Source: Gammaproteobacteria bacterium (lineage in GTDB: Bacteria; Pseudomonadota; Gammaproteobacteria; SZUA-229). Taken from it: 64,000 bases of DNA. Below the pieces are notes generated by a model. It was given only the letters and a program-made list of their open reading frames with translations, was not told where the DNA came from and searched no databases. The stretch is from NCBI GenBank assembly GCA_016744065.1, contig JADGFA010000008.1, positions 34,877-98,876 of the forward strand. The letters run 5' to 3'. Below are positions 19,567 to 28,161 of this stretch, piece after piece. Position 1 is the first letter of the stretch, and every line of letters begins with the position of its first letter. The position numbers and the translations under genes were made by a program.

Positions 19567-20925
19567 ATGTCAAAAAGAAGAAAACGTAGAGCGCGTCTAC
19601 CAGAAGAATTAGTAGAAGTTACAATTGAATCATTAAGTCCTGAAGGTCGTGGCGTTGCGCATCATGAAGGAAAGGTTGTATTTGTTGATTTTGCTCTGGC
19701 TGGTGAAACGGTAGAGTTTAAATATAGTCGTGTCAGTAAAAAATTTGATGAAGGGCGTGCAGTAAAAATTTTAAACGCATCGCCTGACAGAGTAGAACCA
19801 ATCTGTGAACATTTTACAGTATGCGGTGGTTGTAGTATGCAGCATCAGGAGCATGAGGCTCAAATTCACAGTAAACAGGATGCTTTATTACAGCAGTTTC
19901 AACATCTTGGGCAGGTACGTCCTGAAAATGTTCTGCCACCTTTAAGGGGGCCATTAAAACATTATCGGCAAAAAGCACGATTAGGTGTGAAATATGTATT
20001 TAAAAAAGAAAAAGTACTGGTTGGGTTTCGTGAAAAGGGTAACTCGTTTTTAGCTGATATATTGAATTGCCCTGTGTTACATGAGTCAGTTGGTTTACGT
20101 ATTACTGATTTATCCGAACTCATTACAGGTATGCAGGCAAGGGCGAGTATTCCGCAGATTGAAGTAGCTGTAGATGATACAAAAACAGCTCTGGTGTTTC
20201 GCCACCTTGAAGAGCTGTCAGAAAATGATAAATTAAAGCTAATAGCATTTGGAAAATCACATGATTTGCAAATCATGTTACAGCCCGGTGGGCCGGATAC
20301 TGTTACCGCTCTGTGGCCGGAAACGCCACCTGCTTTAAGCTATTCATTAAAGGAACAGCAGGTCACTATTGAGTTTCAGGTGAATGATTTTACTCAGGTA
20401 AACAGTGAAATAAATCAGTTAATGGTGAGCAAAGCAATACAGATGTTACAGCTGAACTCACAGGATAAAGTACTGGATTTGTTTTGTGGCCTGGGTAACT
20501 TTACCCTGGCAATGGCCAGACAAAGTGCTGAAGTAACCGGTGTTGAAGGTGCTGAAAGTATGGTGATTAAAGCCAGAGAAAATGCCAGGAGGAATAATAT
20601 AGAAAATGTACAGTTTTTTGCTGCGGATTTATCCAGAGATATATCCGCGGAACTCTGGTTAAATAAAGCTGGAATCAGGCAGAAATACGATAAAGTATTG
20701 CTTGATCCGCCACGTTCAGGGGCAATGGAAATGTTAAAGCACATTGGTAAATTGAAGGCGGAACGTATTGTATATGTTTCATGTAATCCGGCAACCCTGG
20801 CGCGTGATAGTTATGTACTGGTGCATGAGCATGGTTATACATTAGAAGAGGCGGGCGTAATGGATATGTTTCCACATACGGCCCATGTAGAGTCAATTGC
20901 ACTTTTTACCAGGAATGCTAAATAA
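19567..20925 (+). CDS. rlmD: 23S rRNA (uracil-1939-C5)-methyltransferase RlmD
   Basis: SAM-dependent m5U methyltransferase acting on U1939 of 23S rRNA. The 452-residue product begins with a basic tail and a TRAM domain (about 12-70). An iron-sulfur cysteine cluster follows (C79, CGGC and a later Cys in LNCPVL), then the Rossmann methyltransferase domain with LDLFCGLGNFTLAMA, DPPRSGA and the catalytic-cysteine motif YVSCNPATLARD. It ends in FPHTAHVESIALFTR, a TrmA/RlmD-family signature. It is between cysM and an IMPase-family gene with gaps of 33 and 3 bp, so the three form one operon. relA, its usual neighbour, is absent here. Confidence 0.95.
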   Translation: MSKRRKRRARLPEELVEVTIESLSPEGRGVAHHEGKVVFVDFALAGETVEFKYSRVSKKFDEGRAVKILNASPDRVEPICEHFTVCGGCSMQHQEHEAQIHSKQDALLQQFQHLGQVRPENVLPPLRGPLKHYRQKARLGVKYVFKKEKVLVGFREKGNSFLADILNCPVLHESVGLRITDLSELITGMQARASIPQIEVAVDDTKTALVFRHLEELSENDKLKLIAFGKSHDLQIMLQPGGPDTVTALWPETPPALSYSLKEQQVTIEFQVNDFTQVNSEINQLMVSKAIQMLQLNSQDKVLDLFCGLGNFTLAMARQSAEVTGVEGAESMVIKARENARRNNIENVQFFAADLSRDISAELWLNKAGIRQKYDKVLLDPPRSGAMEMLKHIGKLKAERIVYVSCNPATLARDSYVLVHEHGYTLEEAGVMDMFPHTAHVESIALFTRNAK

Positions 20926-20928
20926 GTA

Positions 20929-21732
20929 GTGAAAAAAATTCTCAGTCAACTTGAAGTTATCATTAAACGCCATGCTGCCGAGCAGATCATGTGTCGCTTT
21001 AATCAGGGAAGTTATAGCTTTAAGTTAGATGGCAGCCTGGTGACAGAAGCAGATTCCGAAATGCAGAAGGCCATGATGCTTAGTTTGCAGCACAATTGGC
21101 CAGAATATGCTGTTCTAGGTGAGGAAATGCCTGAGACAGAACAGCAGATGCAACTGGATAGTAATGCTAAAGGCTTATGGGTTTTAGATCCACTTGATGG
21201 CACCAGTAATTTTGCTAGTGGTATTCCTGTTTTTTCAGTTTCAGTCGCATTGATAATAAATAATGAAGTTGTTCTGGGGTTAATATATGACCCTAATCGA
21301 AATGAAGTATTTAGTGCAATCAAAGGTGAGGGAGCCTGGTTGAATAAAAAACCATTAATTAGCCAGACAGAACGTAAGTTTTTAAACCAGTGTACAGCAC
21401 AGATTGATTTTAAGCGCCTTACACCCGATATGCGCGTTTGTCTTTCGCGAGAGCATCCGTATGCGTCGCAGCGTAATTTTGGTTCAGGTGCATTAGACTG
21501 GTGCTGGTTAGCGGCTGGACGTTGTCAAATTAATATTCACGGTGGGCAGAAACTCTGGGATTATATTGCAGGGCAGCTAATTTTAAGTGAAGCGGGTGGT
21601 TATGCCAAAACATTTGGTGGTGATAATGTATTTAAGAGAACACTGGAAACACGGTCTGTTATGGCTGCCGTTAATCTTTCTTTATTTAAGCAGTTACAGA
21701 AATACCTGACATCAATGGCATGCAGGAACTAG
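20929..21732 (+). CDS. Inositol monophosphatase family protein
   Basis: A 267-residue Mg2+-dependent phosphatase. Motifs: the metal ligand pair in VLGEEMP, the core DPLDGTSNFASG, and the C-terminal HGGQKLWDYIAGQLILSEAGG equivalent to the WD-x-AAG motif. The superfamily includes inositol-1-phosphatase (SuhB), 3'-phosphoadenosine phosphatase (CysQ) and histidinol-phosphatase; I cannot choose between them. The sulfur-assimilation neighbour cysM makes a CysQ-like role worth considering. The GTG start at 20929 is 3 bp after the rlmD stop, so translation is coupled. Confidence 0.82.
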   Translation: MKKILSQLEVIIKRHAAEQIMCRFNQGSYSFKLDGSLVTEADSEMQKAMMLSLQHNWPEYAVLGEEMPETEQQMQLDSNAKGLWVLDPLDGTSNFASGIPVFSVSVALIINNEVVLGLIYDPNRNEVFSAIKGEGAWLNKKPLISQTERKFLNQCTAQIDFKRLTPDMRVCLSREHPYASQRNFGSGALDWCWLAAGRCQINIHGGQKLWDYIAGQLILSEAGGYAKTFGGDNVFKRTLETRSVMAAVNLSLFKQLQKYLTSMACRN

Positions 21733-22233
21733 CCAGGTTATCTGGAGTGAAGGCTGTTAATAAGCAGGCACTCGTTTAGTGGTGTTTATTTAAGTTTTAG
21801 CATAGAGCACAACTGATTTTAAAAAGAATATACAAGTGAAAAGAGATGTAAATAAATATCACCTGTAAATAACTGTCATCCTGAGCGAATGTGAAGGATG
21901 ACAGTTATAGCGTGGCCTCACTTGTGTGTGCAGGCTGGTTTAATTGTTGTCGGTTCGGCATTGCCCACTACTTAACAGATGATGGATTTGTGTTGTTTGA
22001 CCCACACCACTAGTGTATTTAAATAAGGGATGCTTGATCCTGAGTATGTGGTATCAGGCACTAGATTATATAATGGATTATTTTTTGTAGTTAAGTTATG
22101 AACGTATTCGCTTTATATTAACAGGGTGCGAATTTAAATGTTAATGCTATTAACTAGACATAAAATCTATATCCTGTCATATTAAGTGAACAGGGTGGTA
22201 GTTATATTAACCATAAATGAGAATAAAATAAAA
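21733..22233. other. Intergenic region with one long inverted repeat
   Basis: About 500 bp with no ORF that has a credible ribosome binding site, apart from a GTG-initiated upstream extension of the SPOR gene at 22186. The main structure is the 13-bp inverted repeat at 21869-21908, listed separately. No strong terminator follows the IMPase-family gene other than that hairpin. Confidence 0.5.
21869..21908. repeat. 13-bp perfect inverted repeat of the GTCATCCTGAGCGAA family
   Basis: Arms ATAACTGTCATCC (21869-21881) and GGATGACAGTTAT (21896-21908) around a 14-nt loop TGAGCGAATGTGAA. The text TGTCATCCTGAGCGAA followed by GAAGGAT is the same core as the tandem units at 37101-37345 read on the opposite strand. 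This is a dispersed short repeat common in many bacterial genomes. Here it is placed after the IMPase-family gene and could also act as a 3' end stem. Confidence 0.8.
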
Positions 22234-23082
22234 ATGGGTACTTTTGTAATTAATGAAGATCAAATTAAAAAAATAATCTTGGCTTTTGTTATTGCGGTTA
22301 TTGTCAGTTTTTTATCAGGGTATTTTTTAGGTTCAAAATTTTCATTTCATGGTGGTAATGCGGATCAGTTAGATCGCCACAATGATACAGTCGAAAATAA
22401 TAAGGTAATAGCTGAAAAAGTAGATGATATTAAAAATAAAAACAATGAGCTAAAAACAGAAAAAATGGCAGTACTAGCTAAAAAAGAAGCACTGGATAAA
22501 GAGGTTGCAGACAAAAAGAAAGCTGTGGCTAAAAAAATAGCCGATAAGAAAGCAGCCGACAAGAAAAAAGTAGCTAAAGAAATTGCTGATAAAAAGGCGA
22601 AGGAAAAAAAATTAGAAATAAAAAAGAAGGAAGCCGCTCGAAAACAGGCCGCTAAAAAAGAAGAGGCCAGAAAGGAAGCAGCCAGAAAAGAAACAGCCAG
22701 AAAAGAGGCGACCAGAAAAGAAGTCGCAAGAAAAAAACAAATGGAAGAACAGTTGCTATTTGATGGATTAAATAAAGTGCCGACAAATGATGCTGATACT
22801 ATTAATCCTTCGCTGGAAACAGAAATAGAAAATGTATCGGGTGAACCGTATTACTCAATACAGGCAGGTATGTTTTCCAGTAAAACCAATGCTCACAGTT
22901 TTATTAAAAAACTTTCAGAAAAACAGTTTAATGCATACTTAAGTGAGTTTTCATCCAGTTCTGGGGCTATAAAATATAATGTTCGTGTAGGTAAATTTGA
23001 GCAGCGTGATCAGGCACGAGACCGCTTAAAAGAATTACAGAAAGATTTTTCGTCCCCTGCTTATGTGGTGATAACTCGTTAG
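22234..23082 (+). CDS. SPOR-domain membrane protein with Lys/Ala-rich coiled coil
   Basis: Predicted single-pass inner membrane protein that binds septal peptidoglycan. From the ATG at 22234 there is a short cytosolic tail, one membrane helix (about 11-33, IIL to GYF), then a long highly charged repeat of KKEAARK/KKAADKK type predicted to be helical (about 55-185), and a C-terminal SPOR domain (about 205-282) beginning YSIQAGMFSSKTNA and containing YNVRVGKF. Such proteins are division-associated. A GTG at 22186 would add 16 residues; neither start has a good Shine-Dalgarno. The lysine-rich repeat explains the strong A-bias at 22400-22740, which is not a sign of transfer. Confidence 0.82.
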   Translation: MGTFVINEDQIKKIILAFVIAVIVSFLSGYFLGSKFSFHGGNADQLDRHNDTVENNKVIAEKVDDIKNKNNELKTEKMAVLAKKEALDKEVADKKKAVAKKIADKKAADKKKVAKEIADKKAKEKKLEIKKKEAARKQAAKKEEARKEAARKETARKEATRKEVARKKQMEEQLLFDGLNKVPTNDADTINPSLETEIENVSGEPYYSIQAGMFSSKTNAHSFIKKLSEKQFNAYLSEFSSSSGAIKYNVRVGKFEQRDQARDRLKELQKDFSSPAYVVITR

Positions 23083-23164
23083 TTAAATACCGCTTTACGA
23101 TTGATAGAAAGCCGCATTGCTTCTCAGGTTTATCGCTCTGAGGGCATAATTATTAGGGGGGACT

Positions 23165-23851
23165 TTGTACAAACTAATTTGTTTTGATCTGGATGATACG
23201 CTCTGGCCATGCATGCCTACTATACGGTTTGCAGAGCAAACACTTTACGACTGGTTGATTGAGTTTAAGCCAGAAATTGCTCATGCCAATACTATTGAAC
23301 AGTTACACATCAAACGTAAGCAGTTAATGCAGCTTCGACCTGAATTGATTAACGATTTATCTGCTGCTCGGCGTATACATCTGCGACAGTTGGCAATGGA
23401 AACAGGGGATACGGAAGAATGGGTGGAAACTGCTTTTGATGTATTTTATCAGGCAAGACAAAAAGTTAAGCTGTTTGATGATGTGATACCCGTGTTATCA
23501 GTATTAAAAAACGAATACACACTGGCTGCTTTGACTAATGGTAATGCACATATCAGTAAAACAGGTTTAGCAAAATATTTTGATTTTCAGGTCTCAGCAT
23601 CTGATGTGCAGGCTGCAAAACCAGATCCTGCCATGTTTGTCTGTGCAATGGAAAAGGCGGGGGTAAAACAGTCGCAAACACTTCATGTGGGGGATCATCC
23701 GTTGCATGATATTCAGGGCGCGAGAAATGCCGGAATTGATTCGGTATGGGTGAAACGCTTTGATCAGGCATGGGATATTGAAGGCCCTGAAGTGAACCAG
23801 CAGTTTGTTAATCTGTATCAATTAAGTGACTGGCTATCGACAGGTTCCTGA
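23165..23851 (+). CDS. HAD-superfamily hydrolase
   Basis: A 228-residue cytosolic phosphatase of HAD subfamily IA. Motif I is CFDLDDTLWP at residues 6-15, motif II is the ALTNGNAHI region, motif III the lysine in AAKPDPAMF, and motif IV GDHPLHDIQGARNAGI. The helical cap lies between motifs I and II. The TTG at 23165 is preceded by AGGGGGG with a 5-bp gap and places motif I at the usual position, so it is chosen over later starts. A nucleotide monophosphatase of the YjjG type or a phosphoglycolate-type enzyme is possible; the substrate is not determined. Confidence 0.85.
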   Translation: MYKLICFDLDDTLWPCMPTIRFAEQTLYDWLIEFKPEIAHANTIEQLHIKRKQLMQLRPELINDLSAARRIHLRQLAMETGDTEEWVETAFDVFYQARQKVKLFDDVIPVLSVLKNEYTLAALTNGNAHISKTGLAKYFDFQVSASDVQAAKPDPAMFVCAMEKAGVKQSQTLHVGDHPLHDIQGARNAGIDSVWVKRFDQAWDIEGPEVNQQFVNLYQLSDWLSTGS

Positions 23852-23936
23852 TTCAATATGTGCGATAGAAGAGATCTCCAAATTCATTCAGATTCGTATA
23901 TAATAACTCGCTTAATTAATCCAGAATGAATATTTC

Positions 23937-24992
23937 ATGAAATATAAAACAGACGATTTACGTATTTCCGGTTTACAGGAAGTATTACCACCAGAAGAAT
24001 TACACCGGGAATATCCTTTAACAGATAGTGCATCTGATACTGTTTATGCTACTCGTAAGGCTATTCATGAAATTTTACAGGGTGAAAGTGATCGTCTACT
24101 GGTGATTGTTGGGCCCTGCTCGATACACGATACTAAAGCAGGGCGAGAGTATGCGGATCTTCTTAAACCCTTGATTGATGAGTTATCTGAAGATCTCTGC
24201 ATTATCATGCGTATTTACTTTGAAAAGCCGCGCACAACAGTTGGCTGGAAAGGCCTGATTAATGATCCGCATCTGGATGATAGTTTTAATATCAATCACG
24301 GTTTACGTCAGGCACGTAGTTTATTACTGGATATTGCGGATAAAGGAATACCCGCAGGAACAGAATATTTAGATTTAATTAGCCCCCAGTATATTTCTGA
24401 TCTGGTGAGTTGGGGCGCCATTGGTGCACGAACCACGGAAAGTCAGGGGCACCGTGAACTGGCATCAGGACTATCCTGCCCCGTTGGGTTTAAAAATGGT
24501 ACAGATGGGGGGCTAAAAGTTGCTGTAGATGCAATTCAGGCAGCATCACGTCCGCATGTGTTTATGTCATTAACCAAGCAGGGGCATTCCGCTATTTTTT
24601 CAACCACGGGAAATGAGGATTGTCATATTATCCTGCGCGGTGGAAAAACACCTAATTATGATGCAGCCAGTGTCAAGCTGGCGACAGAACAGTTGCACAG
24701 CAAAGAGCAAAATACACGCCTTATGATCGATTGTTCCCATGCGAATAGTGAGAAAAATCATAATCGTCAGATAGATGTTTGTCGTAATGTTAGTGAGCAA
24801 CTTAAGGCGGGTAATAACGATATAATGGGTGTCATGCTGGAAAGTCATTTAATCGCAGGGCGCCAGGATGTTAACGATAAAAATAACCTGACCTATGGGC
24901 AGAGTATTACGGATGCCTGCATTGCCTGGGATGAAACTGAGTTATTGTTAAGAGAGTTAGCAGAAGCTGTAAAGCTCAGACGTAAGAAGTAA
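23937..24992 (+). CDS. 3-deoxy-7-phosphoheptulonate synthase (DAHP synthase, class I)
   Basis: First enzyme of the shikimate pathway, joining phosphoenolpyruvate and erythrose 4-phosphate. The 351-residue product has the size of AroF/AroG/AroH. Key segments: VGPCSIHD with the metal-site cysteine, the PEP-binding EKPRTTVGWKGLINDP, IGARTTESQGHRELASGLS, GFKNGTDGG and IDCSHANSEKNH. The N-terminal extension before TRKAIHEIL is the regulatory arm that gives feedback control in this class. Which aromatic amino acid inhibits it cannot be read with confidence. It starts 85 bp after the HAD gene; a TATAAT at 23899-23904 may be its -10. Confidence 0.95.
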   Translation: MKYKTDDLRISGLQEVLPPEELHREYPLTDSASDTVYATRKAIHEILQGESDRLLVIVGPCSIHDTKAGREYADLLKPLIDELSEDLCIIMRIYFEKPRTTVGWKGLINDPHLDDSFNINHGLRQARSLLLDIADKGIPAGTEYLDLISPQYISDLVSWGAIGARTTESQGHRELASGLSCPVGFKNGTDGGLKVAVDAIQAASRPHVFMSLTKQGHSAIFSTTGNEDCHIILRGGKTPNYDAASVKLATEQLHSKEQNTRLMIDCSHANSEKNHNRQIDVCRNVSEQLKAGNNDIMGVMLESHLIAGRQDVNDKNNLTYGQSITDACIAWDETELLLRELAEAVKLRRKK

Positions 24993-25082
24993 CTTGCTGG
25001 TTTTAGGGTATGGGTCACTTATAGTGAGCTCAGACCAGTGGTGCGTGATTTTTAATTTTAAATTATTTCTACAGGATCAAAA

Positions 25083-25117
25083 TGGAGGGCAGTGCCTTAA
25101 AGCAGGATCCGCCTCCA
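25083..25117 (-). terminator. Probable terminator of the Fur-controlled small gene
   Basis: On the minus strand TGGAGG and CCTCCA form a stem around a 23-nt internal region, followed by TTTTG. It sits about 40 bp beyond the stop of the cysteine-rich small gene. The U-run is short, so efficiency may be low. Confidence 0.45.
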
Positions 25118-25157
25118 GTTGAGATTATTCGAACTTGCTGTTTCTAACTATTAATTT

Positions 25158-25346
25158 CTAATCATCAATCGAGCGGTTTTGGCAGCTCATGTTTCCACAG
25201 TCCTTTGTGCAGTTAAGTTGTTGATCTACAATCATTTTCTGCAGTTGGTCATGATTTACTGTTTTTACAGAACGTCCTGTTTTTGAGTCCAGTAGTCGTA
25301 GACTTAAATTAGGGCAACTAAGTAATGTTGTTATCAGATCATTCAT
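25158..25346 (-). CDS. Small cysteine-rich protein under predicted Fur control
   Basis: A 62-residue cytosolic protein I do not recognise. The N-terminal two thirds are ordinary; the C-terminus carries three cysteines as NCTKDCGNMSC (C46, C50, C55), with another at C11. The spacing does not match bacterioferritin-associated ferredoxin, and the sequence does not look like HemP. That the gene is real is supported by the upstream signals: AAAGGA 8 bp before the ATG, a TTGATT-16-TATAAT promoter, and a Fur-box palindrome overlapping the -10. Iron-repressed expression is therefore predicted. A metal-binding or heme/iron-handling role is a guess. Confidence 0.7.
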   Translation of the reverse strand: MNDLITTLLSCPNLSLRLLDSKTGRSVKTVNHDQLQKMIVDQQLNCTKDCGNMSCQNRSIDD

Positions 25347-25370
25347 TGTTGAATCCTTTAGTAAACTCCC

Positions 25371-25406
25371 AAATGAGAATTATACTCATTTGCAGCGATT
25401 AATCAA
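25371..25406 (-). promoter_or_regulatory. Promoter with overlapping Fur box
   Basis: The palindrome AAATGAG-aattata-CTCATTT (25371-25391) matches the Fur 7-1-7 model, with half-sites TGAGAAT and ATACTCA around one base. The minus-strand -10 TATAAT (25379-25384) lies inside it and the -35 TTGATT (25401-25406) is 16 bp upstream. Fur bound here would block RNA polymerase directly. The gene served is the cysteine-rich ORF starting at 25346. Confidence 0.75.
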
Positions 25407-25447
25407 TTATGTTTACAGGTTTTTCATCTAATCAGGCATTATATTTT

Positions 25448-25603
25448 CTATGGACTGATCAGCATTTTTTGTGCATTTTGTGGGGTGTCACCCATTAGAT
25501 TGGGAGCATTACAAATAATAACCCCATGTTCTTTAGCGGCTACTTTGCTGTATGGCCTTTATTCCCACCCGCTGCTTCTAGTTTATCTTTCTTAAAGAGT
25601 CAT
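25448..25603 (-). pseudogene. Possible decayed small gene, two compensating frameshifts
   Basis: Minus-strand text starting at an ATG (complement 25601-25603) and ending at TAG (25448-25450) spans 52 codons. It is interrupted by TAA after three codons. A +1 shift at CTT-TAA opens a frame reading KKDKLEAAGGNKGHTAK, and a -1 shift at GCA-AAG returns to the original frame reading VAAKEHGVIICNAPNLMGD and on to MLISP. The amino-acid text is protein-like across the joins. No Shine-Dalgarno is seen. A pseudogene is more likely than recoding; chance is also possible. Confidence 0.3.
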
Positions 25604-25705
25604 ATAATTTGCGTTTAATAGCAGGCAATAACAAATTACTTTATATATAAATTTGCAGATTGTATGATGGCATAACTTAAACACCTTTGAACAATTAAAA
25701 AATTT

Positions 25706-26932
25706 ATGAGCACCATATTAAAATCAGACAAACTTAATCAGGTTTGTTACGACATTCGTGGCCCTGTGTTACAGGAAGCTAAACGGCTGGAAGAAGAAGG
25801 CCACAGTATTACCAAGTTAAATATTGGTAACCCTGCGCCATTTGGCCTGTGTGCACCAGATGAAATTATTCAGGATGTCATGCGTAACCTGGTGAACTGT
25901 CAGGGGTATTCAGATTCCAAAGGTGTGTACTATGCTCGGAAAGCGGTCATGCAGTATTGTCAGGAAAAAGACTTTCCTGCTGATGTCGACGTAGATGATA
26001 TTTTCATTGGCAATGGCGTGAGTGAACTCATTGTAATGTCGATGCAGGCACTGCTGAACAATGGTGATGAGATGTTAGTTCCCGCACCCGATTATCCGTT
26101 ATGGACTGCAGCGGTGAGTTTATCTGGCGGTCAGCCTGTGCATTACCTCTGTGATGAAGAAAATGACTGGCAACCTGATATTGCGGATATAGAGCGTAAG
26201 ATCAGTCCTAAAACTCGCGGTATTGTGATAATAAATCCTAATAATCCAACCGGCGCCGTGTATACAAAACAAACTCTGCAGGCATTAATTGCTATTGCGC
26301 GGAAGCATGAGCTGATTATTTTTGCGGATGAAATTTACGATAAAGTTATTTATGATGACGCGAAACACATTGCACTGGCTTCACTGACAGATGATCTATT
26401 AACAATTAGTTTTAATGGTTTATCAAAAGCTTATCGAATTGCTGGTTTTCGTGCGGGCTGGATGGTCATTAGCGGTGCAAAAGACCATGCGCGTGACTTT
26501 ATTGAAGGTATGGAGCTATTAGCATCCATGCGTTTGTGCTCAAATGTACCGGGTCAGCATGCTATTCAGACTTCACTTGGCGGCTATCAAAGTATTAATG
26601 ATCTGGTTGCTCCGGGTGGTCGTTTATATGAACAGATGGTGTATAGCTGGGAAATGCTGAATCAACTGGATGGAGTTAGTTGTGTAAGACCAAAAGGTGC
26701 ACTGTATTTATTTGCCAAACTCGATCCTGAAATTTATAAAATTGACGATGATGAAAAGTTTATTTTGCAATTGTTACAGCAGGAAAAAGTTTTACTGGTA
26801 CAGGGCAGTGCTTTTAACTGGCCAAAAACAGATCATTTCAGGCTCGTGTTTTTATCACGTCGTGAAGATATGGATGGTGTAATGGAAAAAATGGATCGGT
26901 TTTTAAAACATTACCGTATAAACGGGCAATAA
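25706..26932 (+). CDS. alaA: Alanine aminotransferase AlaA (class I aminotransferase)
   Basis: PLP-dependent transaminase that makes alanine from pyruvate and glutamate. The 408-residue product is co-linear with E. coli AlaA/YfbQ: an N-terminal YDIRGPVLQEAKRLEEEGH, KLNIGNPAPFG, GYSDSKGVYYARKAV, NPNNPTGAVY, the ADEIYDKVIYD aspartate and tyrosine, and PLP lysine in FNGLSKAYRIAGFRAGWM. ATG at 25706. It is a single-gene unit facing the metalloprotease gene; only 47 bp separate the two stops. Confidence 0.92.
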   Translation: MSTILKSDKLNQVCYDIRGPVLQEAKRLEEEGHSITKLNIGNPAPFGLCAPDEIIQDVMRNLVNCQGYSDSKGVYYARKAVMQYCQEKDFPADVDVDDIFIGNGVSELIVMSMQALLNNGDEMLVPAPDYPLWTAAVSLSGGQPVHYLCDEENDWQPDIADIERKISPKTRGIVIINPNNPTGAVYTKQTLQALIAIARKHELIIFADEIYDKVIYDDAKHIALASLTDDLLTISFNGLSKAYRIAGFRAGWMVISGAKDHARDFIEGMELLASMRLCSNVPGQHAIQTSLGGYQSINDLVAPGGRLYEQMVYSWEMLNQLDGVSCVRPKGALYLFAKLDPEIYKIDDDEKFILQLLQQEKVLLVQGSAFNWPKTDHFRLVFLSRREDMDGVMEKMDRFLKHYRINGQ

Positions 26933-26979
26933 TAGTTGGTTGGGTTAATACAGGCTTCACTCTTAATTGTAATGAGTAG

Positions 26980-28161
26980 TCACTGGGTCAGGTTTTCATA
27001 AAGTTCTGAGCGCCCGCCACCGGCAGAAAAGACAGCATGTATCCGTGCCTTTTGTCCCTCGGTAAACATAAATATTTCATCATCAGTTACTACAGGTGTC
27101 ATAAAATTCATAAACATGTCACTGCTGCCACATGAAACCATCGGGTAAACAGGGTGTTTGGGAAAACTTGTATTGGTCATGGGAGTGTCGTCTACAGCAT
27201 CATCTACACTACAGGAATAACCGCCATCAATATGTAAAAGGTTTAACCAGTGACCAATTTCATGAGTAGCTGTTCGGCCTAAATGCAGGCCTTGATTACT
27301 TGCTAGTGGCTCTATTGTGCCAAATGCCTGGTAAGCTATAATTATGCCATCGGTTAAAGGATCTCCACCCGGAAATTGCCCGCTACCCCCCACGCCAATA
27401 TTGCCATTTCTGTCAGAACCATCATGAACCCATATATTTAAATATCGGTTACTGGGCCATGCATCATGTCCTCCGCTGTTGCTGAAGTGAATATCTCCAT
27501 TTTCCATATGCGTTAGATCTAGCGTTCTGGTAATCCCATTGGTTGGTTTACCATCAGGGTCTAATTTTATCATTGCAAATTCAATTTCTATATCAGCAAT
27601 AAACGATTTAAATTCTTCAGGCACTTTTGATAAATCTGTATTTCTTTTTCTGTAATCTTTATTGAGTACCTCAATTTGCGATAAAATTTTCTCTTCACTT
27701 ATATTAGATTCATGTTGCGGGTTATCTTGATAGAGCACATGTACAACGACAGGGATGCGTAATAAAGTTCGATTTCCTGAAATGGTGATTTTTACATTCA
27801 TTTGCGTAGTGGCGTCATTATCATCTGTTGCTGATAATTTTACTTCGTAGATATTATCGACATTATCGTCATGAGGGCTATCAAAGTCAGGTACGAAGAC
27901 GAACGAAAGTTCACCGCTTTCAGGTTGAATTGAAAAATCAGCAGCATCAATACCACCGGCTATACCAAAAGTAATAGTGTCGCCTTCCGCATCACCTGCC
28001 ATGGCTTGATAGCCTGTTTCAAGACGATTATCAAGCGTTGAAAAAGAAGTGTCAGAGGTGAAAACAGGTGCTTGTTGAGAGCTACCACCACCACAGGAAA
28101 AGAGAGTTGCAAGTGTAGCCAGAGTAAGAAAAAGATTGAGTTTTTTGTTTCTATTAATCAT
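26980..28161 (-). CDS. Lipoprotein M43-type zinc metalloprotease with cadherin-like domain
   Basis: A 393-residue exported protein. The N-terminus is a lipoprotein signal ending in the lipobox-like LFSC at C23, followed by a Gly/Ser linker. Residues about 30-130 resemble a cadherin-like Ig repeat (DSPHDDNVDNIYEVKLSATD motif region). The catalytic domain contains the extended zinc motif HEIGHWLNLLH, and a Met-turn region is visible later as MNFMTP. This is the pattern of M43 (cytophagalysin/pappalysin) peptidases. It is probably anchored on the cell surface or released. Such genes are often accessory; the 840 bp of non-coding DNA upstream fit that. Confidence 0.82.
   Translation of the reverse strand: MINRNKKLNLFLTLATLATLFSCGGGSSQQAPVFTSDTSFSTLDNRLETGYQAMAGDAEGDTITFGIAGGIDAADFSIQPESGELSFVFVPDFDSPHDDNVDNIYEVKLSATDDNDATTQMNVKITISGNRTLLRIPVVVHVLYQDNPQHESNISEEKILSQIEVLNKDYRKRNTDLSKVPEEFKSFIADIEIEFAMIKLDPDGKPTNGITRTLDLTHMENGDIHFSNSGGHDAWPSNRYLNIWVHDGSDRNGNIGVGGSGQFPGGDPLTDGIIIAYQAFGTIEPLASNQGLHLGRTATHEIGHWLNLLHIDGGYSCSVDDAVDDTPMTNTSFPKHPVYPMVSCGSSDMFMNFMTPVVTDDEIFMFTEGQKARIHAVFSAGGGRSELYENLTQ

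Noticed and set aside
22400..22740. Low-complexity A-rich tract as a repeat or foreign DNA
   Set aside because: It is fully explained by the Lys/Ala coiled coil of the SPOR protein.
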